Of a stretch of DNA of 64,000 nt, positions 27,739 through 36,231 are shown in pieces. Made by a program: the position numbers and the translations under genes. The stretch spans positions 124,001-188,000 of the forward strand of contig CAWEXB010000003.1 in the NCBI GenBank assembly GCA_963812915.1, given 5' to 3'. Source of the stretch: JACVRW01 sp963812915 (lineage in GTDB: Bacteria > Actinomycetota > Thermoleophilia > Solirubrobacterales > Thermoleophilaceae). Under the pieces are notes generated by a model. It was not told the origin of the DNA. It made no database searches and saw nothing but the letters and a program-made list of their open reading frames with translations. The first letter of the stretch is position 1, and each line of letters opens with the position of its first letter.

Positions 27739-28680
27739 GTGCGCGCCGTGACGATCCAGGATGGGGCGCTGGTGGTCGAGGAGCGCCCCGATCCGGAGCC
27801 CGGCAGGAACGAGCTGCTCGTGCGGGTCCGCGGGGCGGGGGTCAACGGCGCCGACATGCTTCAGCGACGCGGTCTCTACCCGGCCCCGCCGGGGTCGCCG
27901 CAGGACATTCCCGGCCTCGAGCTCGCCGGCGAGGTGGCCGCGCTCGGACCCGGGGCGACGCGTTTCGCCGAGGGCGATCGGGTGATGGCTGTGGTCGGCG
28001 GAGGCGGTCAGGCCGAGCTGGCCCTGGTCCACGAGCGGGCCGCGATGCCGGTTCCGGCGGGGCTCGACTGGCCTCGGGCCGGCGGCGTGCCCGAGGTGTT
28101 CGCCACCGCCCACGACGCGATCTTCAGCCAGGCGGGGCTGCGCCCGGGCGAGCACCTGCTGGTGCACGGCGCCGCGGGCGGCGTGGGCACGGCCGCGGTA
28201 CAGCTCGGCCGCGCCGCGGGGGCGCGCGTTACGGCGACTTGCCGCCGGGAGGAGCTGCGCCCCGAGGTCGAGCGCCTCGGTGCGCGGGTGATTCCACCCG
28301 AGGGATTCGCCGAGCACGGACCCTACGACGTGATCCTCGAGCTGGTGGGGGCGGGCAACCTCGCGGAGAATCTCCAGAGCCTCGCCACCGGCGGCCGGAT
28401 CGCCGTGATCGGCGTGGGGGGCAGCGGGGCGAAGGCGGAGATCAACCTCGGGACGCTGATGCAGAAGCGCGCCCGCGTCCACGGTTCGACGCTGCGGGCA
28501 CGGCCGCTCGAGGAGAAGGCGGTCGTCGCGCGCCGGCTCGAGAAGGAGGTGCTGCCGCTGTTCGAGGCCGGCGCGCTCACCGTGCCGCTGGCGGCCACCT
28601 TCCCGCTCGACGAAGTCGAGGCCGCCTACGAGCGGTTCGCGGCGGGCGGGAAGCTCGGCAAGATCGTGCTGCTGGCCTGA
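27739..28680 (+). CDS. NAD(P)H:quinone oxidoreductase / zinc-free MDR
   Basis: A 313-residue medium-chain reductase of the quinone-oxidoreductase type. It has VRGAGVNGADMLQRRGLYP, PGLELAGEVAALGPGATRF and the NADPH site HGAAGGVGTAAVQLGRAAGA, and lacks the zinc cysteines. Residues PLEEKAVVARRLEKEVLPLF and EVEAAYERFAAGGKLGKIVL close it as in Qor/PIG3-like enzymes. The GTG at 27739 is the start. It likely reduces quinones or enones. Confidence 0.9.
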   Translation: MRAVTIQDGALVVEERPDPEPGRNELLVRVRGAGVNGADMLQRRGLYPAPPGSPQDIPGLELAGEVAALGPGATRFAEGDRVMAVVGGGGQAELALVHERAAMPVPAGLDWPRAGGVPEVFATAHDAIFSQAGLRPGEHLLVHGAAGGVGTAAVQLGRAAGARVTATCRREELRPEVERLGARVIPPEGFAEHGPYDVILELVGAGNLAENLQSLATGGRIAVIGVGGSGAKAEINLGTLMQKRARVHGSTLRARPLEEKAVVARRLEKEVLPLFEAGALTVPLAATFPLDEVEAAYERFAAGGKLGKIVLLA

Positions 28681-28688
28681 CCGCCCGG

Positions 28689-29207
28689 CTAGCGAGAGGG
28701 CGCCGGCCTGTAGCTCGTCTGGGCGTGCGGCTCCTTCGCGAAGGCGAGCACCTTGTCGGGCTCGACGCGGAAGACGGCCGCGTCGTTCCCGCCTCCGTGC
28801 CTGAAGACGCCGTCGCCGACCTCGAACTCCCAGGCGCTGCCGTACTTCGCCAGGTAGGCGGCGGCGATCCGCTCGAGCGCGTCCCGGTCGGTCACGCGCA
28901 CGGCCGTCCCCTCGACGACGACGTCGAGCCCGCGGTCCCAGGCGTTGTTGCCGGTGGTCAGGGCGACGCGGGCGTTGTGCTCGAGGTTGCGGGCCTTCTG
29001 CTCGGTGAGGCCCGTCGTGAAGTGCACGACGGCACCGTCGCCGACGCCGACGAGCGGCGTCACATGGGGGCGGCCGTCGCTGCGCACCGTCGTGATCCAG
29101 TAGAGCTCGGCTTCGGTGAGGACACGCGCGGCCTCGGACCAGGGAGTGGCATCCGCGGCGGGATCGCTGAAGCGCTCGTCGATGGTGGCTTTGGGTTCGG
29201 CGGTCAT
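28689..29207 (-). CDS. PPOX-class FMN/F420-binding split-barrel protein
   Basis: A 172-residue pyridoxamine-phosphate-oxidase-like protein: AELYWITTVRSDGRPHVTPL, VVHFTTGLTEQKARNLEHNA, RVALTTGNNAWDRGLDVVVE. It binds FMN or F420 as a dimer; the reaction is unknown. The ATG at 29207 overlaps the stop region of the tetR gene upstream (29209), so the two form an operon. It faces the quinone oxidoreductase gene. Confidence 0.88.
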   Translation of the reverse strand: MTAEPKATIDERFSDPAADATPWSEAARVLTEAELYWITTVRSDGRPHVTPLVGVGDGAVVHFTTGLTEQKARNLEHNARVALTTGNNAWDRGLDVVVEGTAVRVTDRDALERIAAAYLAKYGSAWEFEVGDGVFRHGGGNDAAVFRVEPDKVLAFAKEPHAQTSYRPAPSR

Positions 29208-29208
29208 G

Positions 29209-29838
29209 TCATTGAGACTCCTTACCCGGGCCGCGCTCATCGGTCCCGGCAGGGCCGTCCGACCGAAGCCCCTCGAGCAGCGCCAGCAGCGGGCCCTCGA
29301 CCTCGCGCCGGGCCGCCTCGTGGTCCGGGGCGTGGGCGATCATCATGGCGGCCTCGGTCATCGCGCCCAGCAGCAGATGGGCGAGCGGCCGAACCTCGCG
29401 CCGGTGGAAGACGCCGCGGTCCATGGCGTTCTGGAGTCCAAAGGAGACGAGCCCGAGGCCGTAACGGGCGTCGACCTCGCGCCACTCATCCCAGCCGAGG
29501 ACGACGGGGGCGTCGACCAGCGAGATGCGGATCAGAGCCCGATCGGTGCAGGCGTCCAGGAAGGCGCGCACACCCCGCACGAGCAGCTCCCAGGGATCCT
29601 CGACGCCGGCGATCTCCTCGCCGATCGATGCCACGAGGTCTCGCTCGAGCTCCTCGTGCACGGCTCGGAATAGATCCTTCTTGTCCTCGAAGTGGTGGTA
29701 GAGGGCGCCGCGAGTGACGCCCGCACGCGCGACGATCTCCTCCGTCCCGACGGCGGCGTAGCCGCGCTCGGCGAACAGCTCGCGCGCCGTGCGCATCAGC
29801 TCGCTGCGGGTCCCGGCAGCCTGCTCCGCTCTCGACAT
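29209..29838 (-). CDS. TetR/AcrR-family transcriptional regulator
   Basis: A 209-residue TetR protein with HTH GTEEIVARAGVTRGALYHHF and a helical C-terminal half. The start codon at 29838 lies inside a palindrome, CATACAGCCTGTATG; a related palindrome is 8 bases further upstream. Both sit in the gap before a divergent hydrolase gene, so the protein probably represses itself, the PPOX gene and the hydrolase. Ligand unknown. Confidence 0.92.
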   Translation of the reverse strand: MSRAEQAAGTRSELMRTARELFAERGYAAVGTEEIVARAGVTRGALYHHFEDKKDLFRAVHEELERDLVASIGEEIAGVEDPWELLVRGVRAFLDACTDRALIRISLVDAPVVLGWDEWREVDARYGLGLVSFGLQNAMDRGVFHRREVRPLAHLLLGAMTEAAMMIAHAPDHEAARREVEGPLLALLEGLRSDGPAGTDERGPGKESQ

Positions 29839-29850
29839 ACAGCCTGTATG
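29836..29850. promoter_or_regulatory. TetR operator, site 1
   Basis: CATACAGCCTGTATG is a perfect inverted repeat around a 3-base centre. It overlaps the tetR start codon on the minus strand. Its centre is 23 bases from that of site 2, about two helical turns. Confidence 0.8.
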
Positions 29851-29857
29851 CTACTTT

Positions 29858-29874
29858 ACATACAACTTGTATGT
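29858..29874. promoter_or_regulatory. TetR operator, site 2
   Basis: ACATACAACTTGTATGT is a perfect 17-base palindrome with the same CATACA/TGTATG half-sites as site 1. It lies 22 bases before the start of the divergent hydrolase gene. Confidence 0.8.
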
Positions 29875-29896
29875 GAGCGACGCAAGGAGCGCAGAC

Positions 29897-30778
29897 ATGG
29901 ATAGCGAACGAGCAACCTGGAGGTCCGATGCGCTGGGACCGGCGCGAGCGGTGGAGCTGAGCAAGGGACGGATCCGCGCCCACGTGACCGGCGAGGGGCC
30001 GCCGATCGTGTTCGTGCACGGGGCTCTGGTCAACGCGAACCTGTGGCGCAAGGTCGTCCCCCGCCTCGACGGGTACACACGCGTCACGCTCGATCTGCCC
30101 CTCGGTTCACACCTCGAATCGATGCCGGCCGACGCCAACATGAGCGCGCCCGGTCTCGCACTCATGATCGCCGAGGCCATCGAGGCGCTCGGGCTCGATG
30201 AGGTCACGGTCGTCGGCAACGACACCGGCGGCGGACTCACGCAGCTAGTGGCCGTCCGCCGGCCCGAGCGGATCGCCCGCCTGGTGCTCACTTCGAGCGA
30301 CGCGTTCGACAACTTCCCACCTCGCTTCTTCCGGATCGTGTTCGCGCCGGCGCGCATCCCGGGAATCATCCCGGTCGGCTTCGCGGGGCTGCGCCTACGC
30401 CCGCTGCGGCGCCTGCCCATCGCCTATGGCTGGCTGTCGAAGAAGCCGATCGACCACGACGCGGAGGACAGCTACGTGTTGCCGGTTCTCACACGGGGCG
30501 AGATCCGCCGCGACGTTCGCCGGGTGCTGGCGGGGCTCGACCCGAAGTACACACTCGACGCGGCGGCTCGCCTGACCTCATTCGACAAGCCCGTGCTGAT
30601 CGCGTGGTCGACCGAGGACCGCTTCTTTCCCACCGAGCACGCCGAGCGGCTGGCGAAACTGCTGCCCGATGCTCGGCTCGAGTGGATCGAGGGCGCGCGC
30701 TCCTTCAGCCCGGAGGACCGCCCGGAGCGGCTCGCGGAGCTGATTGGGGCGTTCGTGCGGACGCCGGCACCTGCTTGA
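29897..30778 (+). CDS. Alpha/beta hydrolase with an Asp nucleophile (dehalogenase/epoxide-hydrolase type)
   Basis: The 293-residue protein has the oxyanion motif VFVHGALVNANLWRKVVP. At the nucleophile elbow it reads VVGNDTGGGLTQ, where the nucleophile position is Asp rather than Ser, as in haloalkane dehalogenases and epoxide hydrolases. The acid lies in LIAWSTEDRFFP. The usual catalytic His near the end is not evident (GARSFSPEDRPERL), so activity is uncertain. The ATG at 29897 follows AAGGAG. It is divergent from tetR and probably induced by that regulator's ligand. Confidence 0.85.
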   Translation: MDSERATWRSDALGPARAVELSKGRIRAHVTGEGPPIVFVHGALVNANLWRKVVPRLDGYTRVTLDLPLGSHLESMPADANMSAPGLALMIAEAIEALGLDEVTVVGNDTGGGLTQLVAVRRPERIARLVLTSSDAFDNFPPRFFRIVFAPARIPGIIPVGFAGLRLRPLRRLPIAYGWLSKKPIDHDAEDSYVLPVLTRGEIRRDVRRVLAGLDPKYTLDAAARLTSFDKPVLIAWSTEDRFFPTEHAERLAKLLPDARLEWIEGARSFSPEDRPERLAELIGAFVRTPAPA

Positions 30779-30790
30779 CGCCATGCCTCC

Positions 30791-31543
30791 CTACCTAGGC
30801 GGCATCCGAAGGGCGCCGTCCAACCTCAGCACCTCGCCGTTCAGCATCCGGTTCTCGGCTATCTGGCAGGCGAGCTTCGCGTACTCATCGGGCCGGCCGA
30901 GACGCGAGGGGAACGGGATCTGCTCACCGAGCGCCCTACGAGCCTCCTCCGGCAGGCCGGCCAGCAGCGGCGTGTCGAACAGGCCCGGCGCGATCGTGCA
31001 GACCCTGATTCCCAGGCGGGCTAGGTCGCGCGCCGCCGGCAGCGTCAGCCCCACCACGCCGCCCTTCGACGCGGCGTAGGCGGTCTGGCCGATCTGGCCG
31101 TCGAAGGCGGCGATCGAGGCCGTCATCACCACCACGCCGCGCTCGCCCTCGGCGTCGGGCTCGTTCGCCGCCATCGAGGCGGCGGCGAGCCGCAGGACGT
31201 TGAAGGTGCCGATCAGGTTCACGCGGACGACGGTCTCGAACGGCGCCAGCGCCGCCGGGCCGTCCTTCTTCACGGTGCGCTCGGCCCAGCCGATCCCGGC
31301 GCAGGACACGGCGAGCCGCAGCTCTCCGGCCGCCTCGACCGCCGCCTGAACCTGAGCCTCGTCCGTCACGTCCGCCTGGATGAACTCTCCGCCGAGCTCG
31401 GCCCCAAGCGCCGCGCCGCGCTCGGCGTTCAGGTCGGCGATCGTCACCCGTGCCCCGCGAGCGGCGAGCGCGCGGGCGGTCGCCTCGCCGAGGCCCGACG
31501 CGCCCCCGGCCACGAGCGCGCCGATGCCGTCCTTCAGGTCCAT
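30791..31543 (-). CDS. Short-chain dehydrogenase/reductase (3-hydroxyacyl-CoA dehydrogenase type)
   Basis: A 250-residue classical SDR: cofactor loop VAGGASGLGEATARALAARG, AVSCAGIGWAE, catalytic Ser region VVMTASIAAFDGQIGQ, and YAASKGGVVG with the Tyr-x3-Lys pair. The end (IPFPSRLGRPDEYAKLACQI, LNGEVLRLDGALRMPPR) matches type-2 3-hydroxyacyl-CoA dehydrogenases (HSD17B10-like) more than FabG. It probably acts in beta-oxidation of branched or short acyl-CoAs with NAD. Confidence 0.9.
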   Translation of the reverse strand: MDLKDGIGALVAGGASGLGEATARALAARGARVTIADLNAERGAALGAELGGEFIQADVTDEAQVQAAVEAAGELRLAVSCAGIGWAERTVKKDGPAALAPFETVVRVNLIGTFNVLRLAAASMAANEPDAEGERGVVVMTASIAAFDGQIGQTAYAASKGGVVGLTLPAARDLARLGIRVCTIAPGLFDTPLLAGLPEEARRALGEQIPFPSRLGRPDEYAKLACQIAENRMLNGEVLRLDGALRMPPR

Positions 31544-31556
31544 GGAGGCGGGCAGA

Positions 31557-32513
31557 CTAACGCGGCGACGCGAACGCCAGCCCGAAGAGGCGCGCGCCGT
31601 CCGTGAAGAAGTCGTCCAACCGGAGCCCGGCAGCCCGGAGCTCTCGCTCGACGGCCTCGCGCGTGAACTTCGCGCTGATCTCCGTGCGCATCTCCTCGCC
31701 GTCGGCGAAGGTCACTTCGAGGTCGGCGCCGTCGATCCGCACCTGTTGGGCGCCGTTCGCGCGCAACCGCATCTCGATCCAGGAGTCGGCCTCGCTGAAG
31801 AAGGCGACGTGCTCGAAGGAGTCGGGATCGAAGTCGGCCTCCAGGGCGACGTTGATGACGCGGAGCACGTTGCGGTTGAACTGGGCCGTTAGGCCCTCCC
31901 CGTCGTTGTACGCGGCCTCGAGCACCGCCCGGTCCTTCACGAGGTCGGTCCCGATGACGAGCCGGTCGTCGCACCCCATCGTCTCTCGAAGCCGCGCCAG
32001 GAAGCGGGCGCGCTCGCCCGGGTAGAGGTTGCCGATCGTCCCGCCGAGGAACGCGAACAGGCGGCGGTGGCCGTCGGGGATGCGCTCGAGGTCACGCCCG
32101 AAGTCGCCGACCACGCCATGAACCCGCAGGCCCGGATAGAGCTCCGTGAGCTCGAGCGCGCAGGAGCGCAGCACCGACTCGTCCACGTCGAACGGCACGT
32201 ATCGCCTCAGGTTCCCCTGGCCCGCCATGGCGAAGAGCAGCGCGCGCGTCTTCGACGCGGTGCCGGAGCCCAGCTCCACGAGCTCCTCCGCCCCGCTTGC
32301 CTCGACGATCGCCGGCGCGTGGCGGTTGAGGATCTCGCGCTCGCAGCGGCTCGGGTAGTACTCAGGTAGGGAGGTGATCTGGTCGAACAGCACCGAGCCA
32401 TGCTCGTCGTAGAAGTACTTCGGAGGCAGTTCCTTGAGCGAGCGGGTGAGGCCGTCCCGCACGTCGTTGGCCAGCTTGTCGTAGACGGTGCAGCGGTCGA
32501 TCACCAGGTTCAT
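31557..32513 (-). CDS. egtD: L-histidine N-alpha-methyltransferase
   Basis: EgtD trimethylates histidine to hercynine, the first step of ergothioneine synthesis. The 318-residue protein has the family length and motifs: LKELPPKYFYDEHGSVLFDQ, ITSLPEYYPSRCEREIL, VELGSGTASKTRALL for SAM binding, LFAFLGGTIGNLYP and AAYNDGEGLTAQFNRNVLRV. The ATG at 32513 overlaps the egtB stop (ATGA). The pair forms a minimal egtBD operon; egtA, egtC and egtE are not in the window. Confidence 0.97.
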   Translation of the reverse strand: MNLVIDRCTVYDKLANDVRDGLTRSLKELPPKYFYDEHGSVLFDQITSLPEYYPSRCEREILNRHAPAIVEASGAEELVELGSGTASKTRALLFAMAGQGNLRRYVPFDVDESVLRSCALELTELYPGLRVHGVVGDFGRDLERIPDGHRRLFAFLGGTIGNLYPGERARFLARLRETMGCDDRLVIGTDLVKDRAVLEAAYNDGEGLTAQFNRNVLRVINVALEADFDPDSFEHVAFFSEADSWIEMRLRANGAQQVRIDGADLEVTFADGEEMRTEISAKFTREAVERELRAAGLRLDDFFTDGARLFGLAFASPR

Positions 32514-33688
32514 CGGGACTCCTCGACGCAGCGAAAGCCCGCGAATATCTGGCGCCTGTGTGGATGGTCCCAGTTGCGGAACGTGGCGCGCGCCACGCGC
32601 GGCCGGGTAGCCCAGGACGCGCCGCGAAGCACCCTGTGGCCCGAGTCGAAGAAGACCTCCGAATACTCGCGGTAGGGGAACGCCCTGAAGCCCGGGTAGG
32701 CGCGGAACTCGCTGGCCGTCCACTCCCAGCAGTCGCCCAGGAAGGGTCCGGCGGGACCGGGACCGAAATCGAGCTGGTCGAGGTTCCCCGGCTCGGCTCC
32801 CGCGAGCCGCGCCGCCTTCTCCCATTCGGCCTCGCTCGGAAGGCGTGCGCCTCGCCAACGGGCGAACGCGTCGGCTTCGAACCAGGACACGTGCATCACG
32901 GGGAGCTCGGGCTCCAGCGCGACCACCCGATCGAAGCGGCGCACGCGACCATCGTCTGTCCAATAGAGGGGACGCTCCCAGCCCTCGCGCTCGCGGAACG
33001 CCCAGCCTTCACGCGTCCACAGCTCGCGGCGGCGGTAGCCGCCCTCGGCGACGAAATCGCCGAACGCGGCGGCCGTGACCGGAGCACGGTCGATCCGGAA
33101 GGCCGGCAGCTCCACCACATGCCGGGACCGCTCGTTGTCGTAGGCGAAGCCATGCCCGTCGTCGCCCATCTGAAACGGTCCGGCCGCCACCTCGAGCGTG
33201 CCGGTGACGGCGCTTCCGGACGGCCGGCGGCGCCGCGGCTCGTAGACGCCGGGCTCGGCGAGCTGCAGGGTCTGGAGCATCGTCTCGTTGTGCTGATGCT
33301 CGTGGTGGACGACCATGTCGCCGACGAATGCGGATACCCGGTCGAGCGACCCCAGCGCGCGCTCGCGCACCGCGTCCAGGTAGTCCAACGCGTCGGCGGG
33401 GCCCAGGTAGGGCAGGTCGCCACGGTCCGACCGCGGCGTCTCGTCGGCGTCGTAAACCGCGGCGAGGTCCGCCCGCAGCAGGTCGAGGCCCGCCTCGCGC
33501 GAGACCCAGAGGTCCTCGAAGGCCGCGATGTGACCCAGATCCCACACCAGCGGGCTCATCAGCGGGTCGTGCACCCTTTCGAGATCGGTCTCCGAGACGC
33601 CGTCGATCAGGCGCAGGGTGCGCTCGCGGGCCTCCGCGAGAAGCACTTCGACCCCTCCAAGGGGCGATGTTGTGAGATTGGTTTGCAC
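32510..33688 (-). CDS. egtB: Hercynine oxygenase / ergothioneine sulfoxide synthase
   Basis: EgtB is a non-haem iron enzyme that joins hercynine to a thiol donor with O2. The 392-residue protein carries the DinB-like domain with iron ligands (MSPLVWDLGHIAAFEDLW, HHEHQHNETMLQTLQL). A C-terminal FGE-sulfatase domain follows (AGPFQMGDDGHGFAYDNE, MHVSWFEADAFARWRGARLP, RATFRNWDHPHRRQIFAGFR). The start is the GTG at 33688. The remnant of a serine recombinase lies just upstream (stop at 33730), which could have changed its promoter. Confidence 0.96.
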   Translation of the reverse strand: MQTNLTTSPLGGVEVLLAEARERTLRLIDGVSETDLERVHDPLMSPLVWDLGHIAAFEDLWVSREAGLDLLRADLAAVYDADETPRSDRGDLPYLGPADALDYLDAVRERALGSLDRVSAFVGDMVVHHEHQHNETMLQTLQLAEPGVYEPRRRRPSGSAVTGTLEVAAGPFQMGDDGHGFAYDNERSRHVVELPAFRIDRAPVTAAAFGDFVAEGGYRRRELWTREGWAFREREGWERPLYWTDDGRVRRFDRVVALEPELPVMHVSWFEADAFARWRGARLPSEAEWEKAARLAGAEPGNLDQLDFGPGPAGPFLGDCWEWTASEFRAYPGFRAFPYREYSEVFFDSGHRVLRGASWATRPRVARATFRNWDHPHRRQIFAGFRCVEESR

Positions 33689-33692
33689 GGGC

Positions 33693-33721
33693 GGGGCACC
33701 CTTAAGTGTGACGGATGCCCC
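33693..33721. promoter_or_regulatory. Inverted repeat between egtB and recombinase remnant
   Basis: GGGGCA (33693-33698) and TGCCCC (33716-33721) are complementary and enclose a 17-base interior containing CTTAAG. The site lies in the short gap upstream of egtB and downstream of the recombinase stop. It may terminate the recombinase transcript or mark an element edge. Confidence 0.35.
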
Positions 33722-33727
33722 GCGTCG

Positions 33728-34899
33728 TTACATGAGGCCCCAGACGAGCGGCTCGAGCTCGTCGGCGCGGATCGGGCGGCTGCTGGCACACGCGCCCGCC
33801 GACGTGCCGCCAGTTGTCCTGGCCGATGCAGCGGTAGTAGACGATCTTGCGCTTGGTCGTGCGCGTGGAGGTGCGGTAGCAGGAGTAGCCGCACTCGCGG
33901 CAGACGACCAGCCCCTGCAGCGGGCCGGGCTCGCGCGTGTTGCGCTTGGCGAAGTGCGCGTTGCGTCGAAGGCGCTCCTGCGCGAGCGCGAACTGCTCCT
34001 CGCTGACGAGCGCCGGGACCGGGATGAACATCCACCGATCGACCGGCTCGTCTACGCGCACCTGGCGGCGGCCGTGGCGCTCGCCGCGGGCGCGGGTGGT
34101 GCGCGTCGGCTTGCCGTGCCGGTCGGCGATCTTCGTCTTGCCGTAGGCGGCCTGCCCGCGGTAGGCCGGGTTGCGCAGCATCCCCCACACCGTCGAGCGG
34201 TCCCACACCGACTTGCCCTTGCGGGTCGCGATCCCCTGCGTCGGTCAGCCACCGGGCGAGGTCGGCGATCGAGCAGCCGTCCTCGACATAGCGGCGGAAG
34301 AGCTCGCGCACGATCTGCGCCTCGGCCTCGTCGACCTCCCAGTAGCCCTCGCTGTGCTCGGTCTTGCGGACGAACCGGTAGCCGTAGGGGGCGCCCGCCA
34401 TCACCGCCTGCGAGCCGCGTGCGGGCGCGGTGCAGCTTTCCGCGCCGCGTGCGCTCCCGGATCTGCGCGCGCTCGTACTCGGCGATCATCCCCTGGAACT
34501 GGCGCAGCAGCTCGTCCTCCGGCGAGCCCGAGCGCTCCCCGCCGCGCGCGAACACGACCTCGACTCCGGCGCGAGCGAGCTCCTCGAGCAACAGCACCTG
34601 GTAGGCGTAGCGGCGCGCGAGCCGATCCGGCGCAGTGACAGAGCAGCACCTCGAACGCCCCCTCCGCGGCGCGGTCGCGCAAGCCGCTCGAGCGCCGGCC
34701 GGATCGAGCGTCGCGCCCGAGAACCCCTCGTCGCAGAAGACGAGCTCATCGGGGATGAGCAGGCCGCGCTCGTCGGCGAGCTCACGCAGCCCGGCGACCT
34801 GGCTCTGCGATCGTCTGCTGCTCGCGCTGACGCTCCGAGGACACCCGCGCGTAGATCGCCGCCACCCTGCCCGACGTCTGCGAGACCGACTCCGCTCAT
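33728..34899 (-). pseudogene. Serine recombinase (resolvase/integrase family), multiply frameshifted
   Basis: Read across frames from the ATG at 34899, the pieces give a resolvase N-terminus with the catalytic serine (RVAAIYARVSSERQREQQ). Next come ELVFCDEGFSGATLD, AYQVLLLEELARAGVEVVFA and LRQFQGMIAEYERAQIRERT. The recombinase domain follows (APYGYRFVRKTEHSEGYWEV, STVWGMLRNPAYRGQAAYG), then a zinc ribbon (LQGLVVCRECGYSCYR ... YYRCIGQDNWRHVGG). About eight small insertions separate them, for example near 34235 and 33777. It stops after LEPLVWGLM (TAA 33728-33730), shorter than full large serine integrases. Best read as a mobile-element remnant. Confidence 0.75.
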
Positions 34900-35209
34900 C
34901 GCTCCTCCGCTCGTTGCTCCGTCACGCGGCGCCGCTCGGGCACCGCGATCGCGTACGCCTGCGCCAGCCGCGCGCCGGCGAGCCGGTCGGACACGAACTC
35001 GATCTCAACGCGCCTCGCCACCGTGTCGCTCGTGGGCCTGATCGAGATACGACCGCACCGCCTCCGCCACGGTCGCGCTCAGCGTCTGCCCACGCGACCG
35101 CGCCTGACCACGCAGGCCGGCGATCAACGACGGCGCCAACCGGACGGTGAACACCGCGCGTGCGCTCGGGCACCACGACACCCTCCGGCCGCTCCAACGC
35201 CGCGTTCAC
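34896..35209 (-). pseudogene. Ribbon-helix-helix (Arc/CopG-like) protein beside the recombinase, frameshifted
   Basis: In three pieces the sequence reads VNAALERPEGVVVPE, then AVFTVRLAPSLIAGLRGQAR and GQTLSATVAEAVRSYLDQAH, then VEIEFVSDRLAGARLAQAYA. The middle piece is a classic ribbon-helix-helix: a beta strand followed by two helices. The stop overlaps the recombinase start (ATGA), so the two were one operon and this is probably the element's regulator. Its true N-terminus is unclear and may extend to about 35240. At least two indels break it. Confidence 0.5.
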
Positions 35210-35266
35210 GTACCGGCGCGCCTGCCGCTCCGAGAGCGCATGCTCGGCCTGCAGGCACGCGCTCCC

Positions 35267-35473
35267 TTACTCCCCGACTCGCTCCACCAGGAAAGAGATC
35301 CGCACCAGGGCGCGCCACTCGTTGAGGTCCTCGCCGCGGAGGCCCGTCGAGACCACGTCCACCGCCTTGATGTTGCGCAGCGACCTGCGCGCCTCGTCGA
35401 GCGCCGCCTGCACCGCGCCGTCGGAGCTCTCCGGCGAGCTCCCGACCACCTCGATGATCTTGGTGACCGCCAC
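35267..35473 (-). CDS. Dodecin-family flavin-binding protein
   Basis: A 68-residue dodecin: VAVTKIIEVVGSSPESSDGA, then AALDEARRSLRNIKAVDVVS and WRALVRISFLVERV. Dodecins form hollow dodecamers that store flavins and protect against flavin photochemistry. The GTG at 35473 follows a strong AAGGAG site; longer reading from 35566 has no conserved sequence. The recombinase remnant follows it downstream on the same strand. Confidence 0.92.
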   Translation of the reverse strand: MAVTKIIEVVGSSPESSDGAVQAALDEARRSLRNIKAVDVVSTGLRGEDLNEWRALVRISFLVERVGE

Positions 35474-35571
35474 CCTCTTCTCCTTCCGTCGGGGAGTTGC
35501 GGGGAGCCTACCCGGGAGCGATCTCTCCATGGCTTGGAGGCGCCGCCGTATCGGTGTAGGTTCCACGCTTG

Positions 35572-36072
35572 ATGGAGGCCTCGAGCGCTCGGGGGAGGAG
35601 CCGCTACCTCGATCTCACCCGGCTGTCGCCGGGCGAGTACCTCGGCATGGGCGCCGCCGTGGTGCTGTTCGTCTCGCTCTGGCTGCCGTGGTTCACGACC
35701 AGCGACCAGAATCCGAACTCGACGATCGCGGGCGCCCGCGACGGCGACTCGGCGAATGCCTGGCAGGTGTTCGGCAGCCTCGACGTGGTGCTCGTGCTCG
35801 CCTGCATCGCCCCCTTCATCCTCTCGTGGATCATCGCTCGCGGGCACAGCCTCACCTGGAAGCCGGGCGAGGTGACGATGGTCGTCGGGATCACAGCCCT
35901 GGTGCTGATCCTCTGCAACGGAATCATCCTCGGCCGGCCTGGTGACAGCGTGGACATCGGCCTCGGAGTTGGCTACTTCGTCGCCTTGATCGCCTCCGCC
36001 GGCCTGCTGGTTGCGGGCTATCTGCGCCAGGCGGTCTACACCGAGGCGCGCAAGCCGCCGGGCGTGATCTAG
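35572..36072 (+). CDS. Four-helix membrane protein of unknown function
   Basis: A 166-residue protein with four hydrophobic segments (MGAAVVLFVSLWLPWFTT, VVLVLACIAPFILSWIIA, VTMVVGITALVLILCNGIIL, GYFVALIASAGLLVAGYL) and a polar extracytoplasmic loop with an acidic patch. The SLWLPWF motif after the first helix is common in small actinobacterial membrane proteins of unknown role. No family named. It stands alone between dodecin and glpX. Confidence 0.75.
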   Translation: MEASSARGRSRYLDLTRLSPGEYLGMGAAVVLFVSLWLPWFTTSDQNPNSTIAGARDGDSANAWQVFGSLDVVLVLACIAPFILSWIIARGHSLTWKPGEVTMVVGITALVLILCNGIILGRPGDSVDIGLGVGYFVALIASAGLLVAGYLRQAVYTEARKPPGVI

Positions 36073-36123
36073 CTTCGGCCGCTCGGTCTTCGCCGGCCGC
36101 CCGGCGAGCCACGGGGGTACCGT

Positions 36124-36158
36124 GTCACTTGGGGGGTCGTATACGCCCCCTAAGTGAC
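36124..36158. promoter_or_regulatory. Long inverted repeat upstream of glpX
   Basis: GTCACTTGGGGGG and CCCCCTAAGTGAC are complementary at 12 of 13 positions around a short centre that includes TCGTATACG. It ends 73 bases before the glpX start and follows the membrane-protein gene stop by 51 bases. It could be a terminator or a glpX operator; the sequence does not decide. Confidence 0.55.
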
Positions 36159-36231
36159 GCAATGGCCGCCGGCCGGCCCGGTTCCCGTGGAGCCAACACG
36201 GACCCATGGGCCGTAGTAGCGTCCGCGCCCG

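Noticed and set aside
33690..35270. Terminal inverted repeats or target-site duplication bounding the recombinase remnant
   Set aside because: Only a short GGGGCA/TGCCCC pair near egtB was found, with no matching end near the dodecin gene.
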